Shown: positions 27,685 through 35,592 of the stretch, piece after piece | Layout: each line of letters opens with the position of its first letter | Position numbering within the stretch: position 1 is the stretch's first letter | Source: Myxococcus llanfairpwllgwyngyllgogerychwyrndrobwllllantysiliogogogochensis | GTDB taxonomy: Bacteria; Myxococcota; Myxococcia; Myxococcales; Myxococcaceae | NCBI RefSeq assembly: GCF_006636215.1 | Contig: NZ_VIFM01000083.1 | Span: forward strand, 1-39,491 | Reading direction: 5' to 3' | DNA: 39,491 nucleotides | Position numbers and translations under genes: made by a program | The notes under the pieces: model-generated | What the model saw: the letters and a program-made list of their open reading frames with translations, nothing else | Told to the model about the DNA's origin: nothing | Database searches by the model: none

Positions 27685-27927
27685 CTACTTCTTGTGGGTG
27701 GTGATGTAGTTGATGGCGTCGCCGACGGTCTTGATGTTCTCGGCCTCCTCGTCGGGGATCTCGACCTCGAACTCCTCTTCCATCGCCATCACGAGCTCCA
27801 CGATGTCGAGGCTGTCGGCGCCAAGGTCCTCGATGAAGGAAGACTCGGGCTTGATCTCATCCTCTCCCACCCCGAGCTGATCGGCGATGATGCCCTTGAC
27901 CTTGGTCTCAATTGCGGACGTCGACAT
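27685..27927 (-). CDS. acpP: Acyl carrier protein
   Basis: 80 residues, strongly acidic. The phosphopantetheine serine is Ser39 in LGADSLDIVELVMAMEEEF. Four-helix pattern as in all AcpP. The ATG at 27927 has GGAGGG ten bases upstream. It carries the growing acyl chain for the Fab enzymes and donors for PlsX. It lies between fabG and fabF as in many Proteobacteria, with a likely own promoter in front and a hairpin behind. Confidence 0.98.
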   Translation of the reverse strand: MSTSAIETKVKGIIADQLGVGEDEIKPESSFIEDLGADSLDIVELVMAMEEEFEVEIPDEEAENIKTVGDAINYITTHKK

Positions 27928-27996
27928 AAGTGCTGAACCCTCCAGGAACCAGATGTAGGCCCGGAAGGCTTCCCGAGCCCTGTCGAAAGCCGGCGC

Positions 27997-28025
27997 GGTA
28001 TATCCCACGCACGCCGGCAATCCAA
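27997..28025 (-). promoter_or_regulatory. Predicted acpP promoter with overlapping inverted repeat
   Basis: On the minus strand TTGGAT (28020-28025), 17 bases, TATACC (27997-28002). A seven-base inverted repeat GCCGGCG / CGCCGGC (27989-27995 and 28012-28018) flanks the -10 and spacer and could be an operator. GCCGGC is itself palindromic and common in such DNA, so the repeat may be chance. Confidence 0.4.
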
Positions 28026-28032
28026 CCTTGGG

Positions 28033-28779
28033 TTACATGTACATGCCGCCGTTGACCTTCAGGACCTCGCCGGTGATGTAGGACGAAGCGTCACCTGAGA
28101 GGAAGAGAACGGCCTGGGCCACCTCCTCCGGGTTGCCCAGTCGTCCCAGCGGGATGCCCTCCGTCATCTTCTGGCGCAGGTCGTCATTCAGGTGGGCCGT
28201 CATGTCCGTCCCGATGAAACCCGGGGAGACGGCATTGACGCGGATGCCTCGGCTGGAAAGCTCTCGGGCCACCGTCTTCGTCAGACCGATGAGTCCTGCC
28301 TTTGCCGCCGAGTAGGCCGCCTGTCCGGGATTGCCCATATCCCCCACGACGGAGGTGATGTTCACGATGGCGCCGCCCCGCTGCTTCATCATGGGACGGC
28401 TGGCCGCGCGGATGAGGGCGAAAGGCCCCCGCAGGTTGGTGTCCAGCTGCTTGTCCCAGTCCTCGTCCTTCACCCGCATGACCAGGCCATCCACCGCCAT
28501 GCCGGCGTTGTTGACGAGCACGTCCAGCCGGCCGTGGGCCTTGACGATGCCCTCCACGGCGCTCGTGCAGGCGGCGGTGTCGGACACATCGAAGCGCAGC
28601 GACTCCGCCTTCGCGCCCTCGGCGGTGAGCAGGCCCACCGTCTCCTGGGCCGCCGCCTCGTTGCCCGCATAGCTGATGATGACCGTGGAGGCGCCCGCCT
28701 TCGCGAAGGCCACCGCGCACGCCCGGCCGATGCCGCGCGAGCCACCCGTCACCAACACCACCTTGTCCTTGAAGCTCAT
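28033..28779 (-). CDS. fabG: 3-oxoacyl-ACP reductase
   Basis: 248 residues. A short-chain dehydrogenase that reduces 3-oxoacyl-ACP with NADPH. TGGSRGIG (11-18) binds the cofactor, with NNAG (90-93) and the catalytic Ser143, Tyr156 and Lys160 (YSAAK). The C-terminus KVNGGMYM is the usual FabG end. ATG at 28779, four bases after the fabD stop, so translation of the two is likely coupled. Confidence 0.97.
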   Translation of the reverse strand: MSFKDKVVLVTGGSRGIGRACAVAFAKAGASTVIISYAGNEAAAQETVGLLTAEGAKAESLRFDVSDTAACTSAVEGIVKAHGRLDVLVNNAGMAVDGLVMRVKDEDWDKQLDTNLRGPFALIRAASRPMMKQRGGAIVNITSVVGDMGNPGQAAYSAAKAGLIGLTKTVARELSSRGIRVNAVSPGFIGTDMTAHLNDDLRQKMTEGIPLGRLGNPEEVAQAVLFLSGDASSYITGEVLKVNGGMYM

Positions 28780-28783
28780 GCGC

Positions 28784-29716
28784 TCACCCCAGCGCCGCGA
28801 GGACCTTCTCGAGGCTCGCGGCGTCTTCCACGTTGAAGAGTTCGATGTCCTTGGTGATGCGCTTGATGAGGCCGCACAGCACCTTGCCCGGGCCCAGCTC
28901 CACCACGCGCGTGACGCCCTCGGCCTTCAGCGCCTCCACGCATTCAATCCACCGCACCGGCGCGCTCACCTGCTCCAGGAGCAGCGGAATCACGCGGGCC
29001 ACGTCCGAGTTGGGCCGCGCCTCCACGTTCGTCACCACCGGCACCGACGGCGCCACCAGCCTCACGCCGCCCAGCACCGCCGCCAGCTTCGGCTTCACCG
29101 GCTCCATCAGCGCGCAGTGGAAGGGCGCGGACACTGGCAGCGGCATCACCCGCTTGGCCCCGGCCTCCTTGCACTTCACGCCCGCGCGCTCCACCGCCGC
29201 GGCGTCGCCGGCAATCACCGTCTGCTCGGGCGAGTTGTAGTTGGCCGGAGACACCACCTGGCCCTCCGCCGCCGCCTCACAGGCCGCCTTCACCTTGGCC
29301 GGCTCCAGGCCCAGAATCGCGGCCATGGCGCCCACGCCCGCGGGCACCGCCTCCTGCATGAAGGTGCCGCGCGCGCGCACCGCCCTCGCCGCGTCACCCA
29401 ACGACATGGCGCCCGCGGCCACCAGCGCGGAGTACTCGCCCAGCGAGTGGCCCGCGACGAACGAAGCCACCGGGCCCCGCGTCGAGAAGACGGCGTGCGC
29501 CGCCACCGACACCGTGAGGATGGCCGGCTGAGTGTTGGCCGTGAGCTTCAGCGCATCTTCTGGCCCCTCGAAGCAGAGCTTGGAGAGCTTCTCTCCGAGC
29601 GCGTCGTCCGCGGCCTCGAAGACGGCGCGGGCCTCGGGGAACTTCTCGAAGAGGTCCTTGCCCATCCCCACGGCCTGGCTGCCCTGCCCGGGGAACACGA
29701 ATGCGACCTTCGCCAT
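28784..29716 (-). CDS. fabD: Malonyl-CoA:ACP transacylase
   Basis: 310 residues. Loads malonyl groups onto ACP. FPGQGSQ at 8-14, nucleophile Ser91 in GHSLGEY, conserved Arg116, and His200 in VSAPFH complete the active site. Start ATG at 29716, with AGGAGG about 12 bases upstream; 42 bases after fabH. Confidence 0.97.
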   Translation of the reverse strand: MAKVAFVFPGQGSQAVGMGKDLFEKFPEARAVFEAADDALGEKLSKLCFEGPEDALKLTANTQPAILTVSVAAHAVFSTRGPVASFVAGHSLGEYSALVAAGAMSLGDAARAVRARGTFMQEAVPAGVGAMAAILGLEPAKVKAACEAAAEGQVVSPANYNSPEQTVIAGDAAAVERAGVKCKEAGAKRVMPLPVSAPFHCALMEPVKPKLAAVLGGVRLVAPSVPVVTNVEARPNSDVARVIPLLLEQVSAPVRWIECVEALKAEGVTRVVELGPGKVLCGLIKRITKDIELFNVEDAASLEKVLAALG

Positions 29717-29758
29717 GTGCGGTCTCTGCCTCCTGAAACGTCCAGTCCTGTTGCCCGA

Positions 29759-30742
29759 CTACCAGCGCACCACCGCGCTGCCCCACGTCATGCCCGCGCC
29801 AATCGCCATCATCGCGATGACGTCTCCGGGCCGGAGTCTTCCGGCGCGGTGGGCCTCGTCCAACGTCATGGGCAGGGACGCGGACGACGTGTTCCCGTAC
29901 TTGTGCAGGTTCAGCCAGCACTTGTCGCGGGGAATCTCCAGCCGCTCCAGCGCCGCGTCCAGGATGCGGACATTGGCCTGGTGCGCGATGACGTGGTCCA
30001 CCCCCCGCGCCGTCAACCCGTGAGAGGCCAGCGCACCCCGCGTGGAATCCACGAGCGCGCGCACCGCGAAGCGGAACACCTCCCGGCCCTTCATCTTCAG
30101 CTTGTGGAGGTGGGCCCGCAGCCCTTCGTCCGTCATCGGGGTGCGCGAGCCACCGCCCGGAATGGTGAGCGCGTCCGCGAGCGTCCCATCGGTGAACAAG
30201 TGGGTGGAGAGGATGCCCCGCCCCTCCTTCTCCGAGGGCGCCAGCACCATGGCCCCCGCCCCATCCCCGAAGAGCACGCAGGTGTTCCGGTCCGTCCAGT
30301 CCACCACCCGCGTCAGGAGCTCCGCGCCCACCACCAGCGCCCGCTTCACCTGTCCGGAGCGCATGAATTGATCCGCGATGCTCATCGCGTACAGCGAGCC
30401 CGCGCACGCGGCGGCCACGTCGAAGGCGAAGGCCCGGCGCGCGCCCAGCCGCGCCTGCACGAAGGCCGCGCACGAGGGCATGGGCATGTCCGCGGTGATG
30501 GTCCCCACCACGATGAGGTCCAGCTCCTCCGGCGCCACGCCCGCCATCTCCAGGGCCTTCAGCGAGGCGGCGACGGCCAGGTCGCTGGTGGCTTCGTCGT
30601 CCGCGGCGCGCCTTCGCGCGTGGATGCCGGTGCGCTCACGAATCCAGGCATCGGACGTGTCCACGCACGCCTCCAGCTCCTGGTTGGTGATGACCCGGGA
30701 GGGAGCGTAGGAGCCGGTGCCGATGATCTGCGTGCATGCCAC
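29759..30742 (-). CDS. fabH: 3-oxoacyl-ACP synthase III
   Basis: 327 residues. Starts fatty-acid synthesis by joining an acyl-CoA with malonyl-ACP; in myxobacteria this choice sets straight or iso-branched chains. IIGTGSYAPSRVITN at the start, Cys113 in DVAAACAGSLYAM, then HQAN and the YGNTSSAS motif give the Cys-His-Asn triad. I take the GTG at 30742, with GGGAG eight bases upstream; it gives the canonical length. The ATG at 30769 would add nine residues and lacks a ribosome site. Confidence 0.97.
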   Translation of the reverse strand: MACTQIIGTGSYAPSRVITNQELEACVDTSDAWIRERTGIHARRRAADDEATSDLAVAASLKALEMAGVAPEELDLIVVGTITADMPMPSCAAFVQARLGARRAFAFDVAAACAGSLYAMSIADQFMRSGQVKRALVVGAELLTRVVDWTDRNTCVLFGDGAGAMVLAPSEKEGRGILSTHLFTDGTLADALTIPGGGSRTPMTDEGLRAHLHKLKMKGREVFRFAVRALVDSTRGALASHGLTARGVDHVIAHQANVRILDAALERLEIPRDKCWLNLHKYGNTSSASLPMTLDEAHRAGRLRPGDVIAMMAIGAGMTWGSAVVRW

Positions 30743-30795
30743 GAGGGTTCTCCCGAAAAGGAGCTTCATCGAACCCAACGCCCAGGCGCCGGTCT

Positions 30796-31857
30796 CTAAT
30801 CGGAAACGGCTTCTTCTGTCCCTCTTTTTCCCCTCGGGTGGGTAGGGAGCCAGGCGGCGGCCCTGGCGATGCATCGCGTCAGTTCCTCCTGGAGTCCCCC
30901 CTGCGCGGTGGCCAGCGCGGCGCCCAGGGCGTTGTGGATGGCTCGAGGAGAGGAGCGCCCGTGGGCCACGATTCCCACGCCTCGCAGGCCCAGCAGCGGA
31001 GCGCCTCCGTACTCGGCGTAGTCCACCATCTTCCGCAGGCCCTTCAGGGCGGGCTGGAGCAGCAGCGCCCCCAGCTTCTCCGACAGCCCACCCCGCTTCT
31101 CAATGGCCTGACGCAGCATGCCGATGACGCCCATGCCCACGCCCTCGGATGTCTTGAGGACGACATTCCCGGTGAAGCCGTCCGTCACGACCACCTGCAC
31201 GTCGCCGGAGAAGAGGTCCTTGCCCTCCACGTAGCCGCCGAAGTCCAGGTCGGACTGGCGCAACAGGTCGCTCGCCTCGCGCGTCAGAAGCGTCCCCTTG
31301 GACGCCTCCTCTCCGTTGGACAGCACCGCGACGCGGGGACGGGCCACGCCCAGCAGCAGGCGGACATAGGCCTCGCCCAGCACGGCGAACTGCGCCAGAT
31401 GCGACGGCCGGCAATCCACGTTGGCGCCCGCGTCCAGCAGCAGGCAGCGCCCGCCGCCCTTGAGCGCGGGAAAGAGCGCGGCGATGGCGGGGCGCTCCAC
31501 GCCGGGCAGCCGGCCCAGCGTCATCAAGCCGCCCGCCATGACCGCGCCGGAGTTGCCCGCGGACACGAGCGCATCCCCGTGCCCGTCGCGCACCAGCTCG
31601 AAGCCCACCCGGAGCGACGAGTCCCGCTTGCGCCGGAAGGCGGTGGAGGCGTGGTCATCCATCTCCACGACCTCGGACGCGTGGTGCACGCGGAGGTTGG
31701 GCGGAGGCAGCCCGCGTCCCAGGTGGGGCGTCACCCGGGCCGTGTCCCCCACGAGGACGACCTCGTGCTCGGGGTGGGCCCGGGCGAAGAGCACTCCGCC
31801 CTCCACCGGCGCCCCCGGCGCGTGATCTCCCCCCATCGCGTCCAGGACCAGCCTCAT
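30796..31857 (-). CDS. plsX: Phosphate acyltransferase PlsX
   Basis: 353 residues. Converts acyl-ACP to acyl-phosphate, the first step to phosphatidic acid in the PlsX/PlsY route. LVLDAMGGDHAP at the start, SAGNSGAVMAGGLMTLGRLPGV and LLDAGANVDCRP, VVTDGFTGNVVLKTSEG in the middle are family signatures. ATG at 31857 with GGAGAGGG upstream. First of the fab genes, 53 bases before fabH. Unusually, rpmF is not directly upstream on the same strand but divergent. Confidence 0.97.
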   Translation of the reverse strand: MRLVLDAMGGDHAPGAPVEGGVLFARAHPEHEVVLVGDTARVTPHLGRGLPPPNLRVHHASEVVEMDDHASTAFRRKRDSSLRVGFELVRDGHGDALVSAGNSGAVMAGGLMTLGRLPGVERPAIAALFPALKGGGRCLLLDAGANVDCRPSHLAQFAVLGEAYVRLLLGVARPRVAVLSNGEEASKGTLLTREASDLLRQSDLDFGGYVEGKDLFSGDVQVVVTDGFTGNVVLKTSEGVGMGVIGMLRQAIEKRGGLSEKLGALLLQPALKGLRKMVDYAEYGGAPLLGLRGVGIVAHGRSSPRAIHNALGAALATAQGGLQEELTRCIARAAAWLPTHPRGKRGTEEAVSD

Positions 31858-31962
31858 CCCCGCCCTCTCCGTGTCTGCGTGCGTGTCAGCTCGAAACCCA
31901 CCCGGCCCGCCGGGCGGCGCGCAGCACACCAGGAACCTCCCAGGGGGGCAACGACTCGCTTG

Positions 31963-31977
31963 CCCCATGGCATGGGG
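31963..31977. promoter_or_regulatory. Candidate operator upstream of plsX
   Basis: CCCCATGGCATGGGG, two seven-base arms around a single G, about 105 bases before the plsX ATG. It has the size and form of a dimeric repressor site, but no known regulator is matched. Confidence 0.3.
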
Positions 31978-32146
31978 TGGGTCCAGGTGGGCAGCGCCGA
32001 GTCGAGCGGGGGCGCCAGGTCCGGATGATCCGCGGGGCGGGCGGAAATGAGCCCATCACGAGCGTTGTCCCGGCGGGGCGCGTGAGGTATCTGGCGGTCG
32101 GGCGGCCCCGAGGCACTTCGCGGTGTGACTGGGCAGTACACGCGCA

Positions 32147-32175
32147 TTGACTCGGGCCGGATGAGCCGCTAGGGT
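32147..32175 (+). promoter_or_regulatory. rpmF promoter
   Basis: TTGACT (32147-32152), 17 bases, TAGGGT (32170-32175). The -35 matches the consensus at five of six and the spacing is ideal. Transcription would begin near 32182, giving a leader of about 120 bases. Confidence 0.65.
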
Positions 32176-32300
32176 CCGCCGCCTTTCAAGCCGGACCAGG
32201 AGTACGCGAGCTCGTCGCGACTGCTCCAAGGCCGGTGTTGACCGACATGTTGCGCAGGCAGCCGGGGACCCCGGCACAGCGCGTGAGACAGAGGTGAGCC

Positions 32301-32489
32301 GTGGGCGTCCCCAAGAAGCGTACTTCGAAGATGCGTCGTGACACTCGTCGCGCTGGCAACAACAACCTGCGCACCGCCGTGCAGGTGACCAAGTGCCCCA
32401 ACTGCAAGGAGCCGGTGATGCCTCACCGCGCCTGCACGTCGTGTGGCCAGTACAAGGGGCGCGAGCTGCTGCCCCAAGCCGAGGCCTGA
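32301..32489 (+). CDS. rpmF: Ribosomal protein bL32, zinc-binding form
   Basis: 62 residues. A large-subunit protein. GVPKKRTSKMRRDTRRAGN is the conserved start, and four cysteines (Cys32, Cys35, Cys45, Cys48) form the zinc ribbon of the C+ form. Start GTG at 32301 with GAGGTGA just upstream. It has its own promoter and terminator and lies on the strand opposite both plsX and the DUF177 gene. In most bacteria those three genes are co-directional. Confidence 0.97.
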   Translation: MGVPKKRTSKMRRDTRRAGNNNLRTAVQVTKCPNCKEPVMPHRACTSCGQYKGRELLPQAEA

Positions 32490-32534
32490 GGCCTTTCCAG
32501 TGACGCTCCTGAAGAGGGGCGTCGAGCAGCACGA

Positions 32535-32580
32535 AGGGCCGCGCCTCCCCAATCGGAGGTCGCGGCCCTTGCTCTTTTCC
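32535..32580 (+). terminator. Intrinsic terminator of rpmF
   Basis: AGGGCCGCG pairs with CGCGGCCCT and CCTCC with GGAGG (one bulged base), loop CCAATC, then TTGCTCTTTT. It lies about 45 bases after the rpmF stop and is the clearest rho-independent terminator in the window. Confidence 0.88.
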
Positions 32581-32604
32581 GGCCCCGAATCCCAGCGGGG
32601 CCGG
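32579..32604. terminator. Second hairpin, after the DUF177 gene
   Basis: CCGGCCCCG / CGGGGCCGG, nine perfect pairs with an eight-base loop, 15 bases after the DUF177 stop on the minus strand. On that strand an A-rich tail follows rather than U, so its effect as a terminator is uncertain. Confidence 0.4.
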
Positions 32605-32619
32605 CGTCCTCGGCGGACG

Positions 32620-33222
32620 TCAGTTGCCGAGCTTGATGTTCTTCAGCGACGCCAGGCGGGGGTCCACCTGCTTCGTGTCACACTGGCACTGGGCCTCGTT
32701 GAAGTTCGTGCCGCACTGCGAGCACAGGCCCTTGCAGTCGTCCTTGCAGACCAGGTTCATCGGCAGGGCGAGCAGCACCTGCTCGCGGACGATGGGGTCC
32801 AGGTCGATGGTCTTCCCATTGAAGACCTCCTGGTCCACGCCATCGATTTCGAACGAACCGCCCGTCTCCCCCTGCTGACGCTCCTTCTTCTCCATGGACT
32901 TCTCGTCGTCGTCCTTGAAGTCGTCGCCCCGGGCCATCGACTCGGGCACCAGGTTCAGCGAGAAGACCACGGGCAGCGCCAGCTCCACGTCCTTCAGGCA
33001 GCGCTTGCAGGGACTGGTGACGTGCACGGTGAAATTGCCGTTCAGCAGCACCCCGCCGCTCACCCGCCGCAACGTGGCCTTGAGCTGGGATGCCTGCGTG
33101 GCCCGGAAGCCGGTGTCCAACCCGGACGCCGTCCCTTCCAGCGCGGCGCCCAGCAGCTCCGGCGAGATGGGCTCGTCCAGCTTCAGCCCCGACTCATGAA
33201 TTTGTTCAACCTTTACGAGCAT
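32620..33222 (-). CDS. DUF177/YceD family protein
   Basis: 200 residues. YceD-family proteins are linked in many bacteria to rpmF and to 23S rRNA/large-subunit assembly; the exact role is not settled. The cysteine pair Cys72-x2-Cys75 (SPCKRCL) and the C-terminal CKDDCKGLCSQCG are family hallmarks and probably bind zinc. A charged insert (DDFKDDDEKSMEKKERQQ) lies in the middle. ATG at 33222, with its own promoter upstream. Convergent with rpmF. Confidence 0.92.
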   Translation of the reverse strand: MLVKVEQIHESGLKLDEPISPELLGAALEGTASGLDTGFRATQASQLKATLRRVSGGVLLNGNFTVHVTSPCKRCLKDVELALPVVFSLNLVPESMARGDDFKDDDEKSMEKKERQQGETGGSFEIDGVDQEVFNGKTIDLDPIVREQVLLALPMNLVCKDDCKGLCSQCGTNFNEAQCQCDTKQVDPRLASLKNIKLGN

Positions 33223-33253
33223 TTACGCGACATCCAGGTAAAATTGGGCGGGC

Positions 33254-33282
33254 AACATAGAGGGCGGCCCCTCTAGCGTCAA
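33254..33282 (-). promoter_or_regulatory. Promoter of the DUF177 gene
   Basis: On the minus strand TTGACG (33277-33282), 17 bases, TATGTT (33254-33259). Good consensus fit at both elements. Transcription would start near 33247, 25 bases before the ATG. Confidence 0.65.
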
Positions 33283-33385
33283 CACGCCCGGGTTCAACAG
33301 CACCGCGAAGATGTCACTGCGCCGTCACCACCGGTGGGGTGGCCTTCGTGGATTCTCCAGACAACGCTTTGATAGGGTCGGTTTG

Positions 33386-34306
33386 ATGCACAGGCACGAT
33401 TTGCCGTTGCGCGTGGGGGCACTCTTCCTCGTCGTGGGCCTCCTGGCTCCACCGGGGCTTGCCCGTCCCCTCTTCCCCGCGCCTGCCCTCTCGCAGCTCG
33501 GGCCAGCAAGCCCAGAAATCACCCGCGCCCGCGAGCAAATTGACGATGGCGAGTTCGAGGAGGCCCGGCGCACGCTCCAGGCGGGCCTGGACGCCCCGGA
33601 CGTCACCGACGACCAGCTCGTGGAGCTCTACCGCCTGCTCGGCCTCACCGCCCTGTACCTGGGCGACGAGAACCAGGCGCGCGAGGCCTACGAGAAGCTG
33701 CTCCAGGCCCGTCCCGACTACGAGCTGCCCCGCACGGCGCCGCCCAAGCTGCGTTCGCTCTACGCGCGCATCAAGGAGGACATCCGCAGCAGGCGCGTGC
33801 GCCCGGTGACGCTCGACGTGGATCCGATTCCGGATCCACCGGGCGGCGAGCCCATCGTCGTGGAGGCCACCATCCAGGAGCTGGCGCTGGGCGCCCGCGC
33901 GCGGCTGTTCTACCGGCGCGCCGGAGACCAGGCCTACAACTCCGTGGACTTCGTGAAGGACCGGGGCGAGAAGGAGCGCTTCCGCGCCGTCGTCCCCGCC
34001 TACGACGTGCCCGTGGAGCCGGAGCCCTACGAGGTGGAGTACTACTTCGAGGTGGTGGACGCCGCGCAGCGCCGGCTCGCCGGACGCGGTGACTCCTTCC
34101 AGCCCATGCTCTTCCAGGTGGCACCGCAGCGCTCGACGGCCGCCGCCGAGGTCTCCGAAGGACGCCCCTGGTACAAGAGCCCCTGGCTCTGGGTGGCCGT
34201 GGGCGCGGTGGCCATCGGCGGTACCGCGGGCGTGGTGGCCCTCTCCTCCTCCGAGGACCGCGGCCGCGTCCCCATCACCATCCGCGTGGACCCTTCCCAG
34301 CCATGA
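33386..34306 (+). CDS. TPR-containing exported/membrane-anchored protein
   Basis: 306 residues, function unknown. It has an N-terminal signal sequence (to about residue 27), two TPR-like helical pairs (about 45-115, with AREQIDDGEFEEARRTLQAG and LGDENQAREAYEKLLQARPDY), a beta-rich central domain (about 140-250), and one hydrophobic helix near the C-terminus (about 266-287) with a short tail. The likely layout is periplasmic TPR and beta domain held in the inner membrane by the C-terminal helix. Start ATG at 33386; no clear ribosome site. Its stop overlaps the ATG of a lipoprotein gene, so the two are made together. Confidence 0.8.
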   Translation: MHRHDLPLRVGALFLVVGLLAPPGLARPLFPAPALSQLGPASPEITRAREQIDDGEFEEARRTLQAGLDAPDVTDDQLVELYRLLGLTALYLGDENQAREAYEKLLQARPDYELPRTAPPKLRSLYARIKEDIRSRRVRPVTLDVDPIPDPPGGEPIVVEATIQELALGARARLFYRRAGDQAYNSVDFVKDRGEKERFRAVVPAYDVPVEPEPYEVEYYFEVVDAAQRRLAGRGDSFQPMLFQVAPQRSTAAAEVSEGRPWYKSPWLWVAVGAVAIGGTAGVVALSSSEDRGRVPITIRVDPSQP

Positions 34307-34812
34307 GCCTCCGCCTCTTGAAGTCCCTGCCGCTCGCCTTCGCGCTGTGCGCCTGCGGTCCCACGGACTCCGGCACCGCCGGCCGCTTCGGCCTGGACGT
34401 GACGATGTCGCGCGCGGTGGCCGCCGAGGTCCACGCGCTCCAGGTCAGCGTCCTCGAGGACGGCTCGCGCCGCAGTTGCACCGAGCTGCAGCGCACCTGC
34501 CTCAACACCCAGGTGAAGCGCGAGGAGCTGGTGGTGCTGGAGGACTCGCGCGGCAACGAGGGCCGCGCGCTGCGCTTCACCGTGGACCTGGCGGCCATGC
34601 AGAACGGCGGCAGCCAGGCGCTCGAGGTCGACGTGCCGGTGGGCCGCGACTACGCGCTCGTCATCGAGGCCATCGCCGTGGGCGCGCCGTCGCGCTTCCT
34701 CGGCAGCTCCTGCAACTACCTCAAGGTCGTCAACTCCGGGGACAACGCCCCGGTGGTCGCCGCGCCGCTCGTGTTGACCGAGCAGTCCTGCGACCCCTCC
34801 ATCGGCCCCTGA
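34303..34812 (+). CDS. Hypothetical lipoprotein
   Basis: 169 residues. A short signal peptide ends in a lipobox LCAC (Cys18), followed by GPTDSGTAG, a typical flexible lipoprotein lead. The mature part reads as a beta-sandwich: alternating strands such as LDVTMSRAVAAEVHALQVSV, with two cysteine pairs possible (SCTELQRTC; SSCNYL...QSC). No catalytic motif. The ATG overlaps the stop of the TPR gene (ATGA), suggesting the two proteins act together in the envelope. I do not recognise a family. Confidence 0.78.
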   Translation: MSLRLLKSLPLAFALCACGPTDSGTAGRFGLDVTMSRAVAAEVHALQVSVLEDGSRRSCTELQRTCLNTQVKREELVVLEDSRGNEGRALRFTVDLAAMQNGGSQALEVDVPVGRDYALVIEAIAVGAPSRFLGSSCNYLKVVNSGDNAPVVAAPLVLTEQSCDPSIGP

Positions 34813-34899
34813 GCAAGGCGGCGCTCCTCGCCCGCGCTCGCGGCCCCCCGCGGCTACACCTTTTCCGTCGAGCTTCCACAGGACTTCCGAGAGGACCCC

Positions 34900-35580
34900 A
34901 TGACGCGCATCCTGATCATCGAGGACGAGCAGGACCTCGCCGGGCTCGTCGAATACAACCTCCGGGCCGCGGGCTTCGAGACGGAGTCGGCGAACACCGG
35001 CGCCGGAGGCCTTGCCCGGGCCCGGGCCCATCCACCCGACCTGCTGCTCCTGGACCTGATGCTGCCGGACATCGCGGGCGGCGAGGTGCTGCGCATGCTC
35101 AAGCAGGACCCGGAGCTGCGAAAGACGTCCGTCATCATCGTCAGCGCCAAGGGCCAGGAGTCGGACCGCGTGCAGGGCCTGGAGCTGGGCGCGGACGACT
35201 ACGTGGTGAAGCCCTTCTCCGTCCGCGAGCTGCTCCTGCGCGTCAAGGCCGTGCTGCGCCGGGGCGACGCCGACGAAGGGCCCGCGCAGGTGCTCGCCGC
35301 CGGGGACATCCTCCTGGACACCTCGCGCCACCAGGTGCGCGTGAAGGACGTGGAGGTCGTCCTCACCGCGCTGGAGTTCCGCCTGCTGCGCACGCTGCTG
35401 GAGCGAAGCGACCGGGTGCAGACACGCGAAACCCTCCTCTCCGACGTCTGGGGCATCCAGGCGGAGATCCACACGCGCACCGTGGACACGCACATCAAGC
35501 GCCTCAGGGAGAAGCTGGGCCCCGCGGGCGACATCATCGAGACGGTGCGCGGCGTCGGCTACAAGCTCAGCCCTCCCTAG
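34900..35580 (+). CDS. OmpR/PhoB-family response regulator
   Basis: 226 residues. Receiver domain (1 to about 120) with Glu8-Asp9, phospho-acceptor Asp52 (LLLLDLMLP), and VVKPFS lysine. The winged-helix DNA-binding domain follows (about 130-225; FRLLRTLLERSDRVQTRETLLSDVWG and TRTVDTHIKRLREKLG). A transcription factor phosphorylated by the next gene's kinase. ATG at 34900 with GAGAGG upstream; 12 bases before the kinase gene. The sequence is near PhoB/PhoP, so a phosphate role is possible, but no pst or phoU gene is in view. Confidence 0.95.
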   Translation: MTRILIIEDEQDLAGLVEYNLRAAGFETESANTGAGGLARARAHPPDLLLLDLMLPDIAGGEVLRMLKQDPELRKTSVIIVSAKGQESDRVQGLELGADDYVVKPFSVRELLLRVKAVLRRGDADEGPAQVLAAGDILLDTSRHQVRVKDVEVVLTALEFRLLRTLLERSDRVQTRETLLSDVWGIQAEIHTRTVDTHIKRLREKLGPAGDIIETVRGVGYKLSPP

Positions 35581-35592
35581 GCCGCCCGCTCC

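Larger units (their letters stand above)
31858..32300. other. Divergent intergenic region, plsX / rpmF
   Basis: 443 bases with no gene I can support. It must hold a plsX promoter (none convincing on the minus strand), and carries the clear rpmF promoter (32147-32175), an inverted repeat at 31963-31977, and a GCCGGGG-A-CCCCGGC hairpin in the rpmF leader (32261-32275). Open frames across it are compositional. Confidence 0.6.

Noticed and set aside
32056..32532. Minus-strand frames across the rpmF region
   Set aside because: They run over the rpmF promoter, gene and terminator, with no start signal and no domain.
34839..34864. Intrinsic terminator between the lipoprotein and the response-regulator gene
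   Set aside because: CGCGG-CCCC-CCGCG is only five pairs and the TTTT lies eight bases further on; too weak to call.
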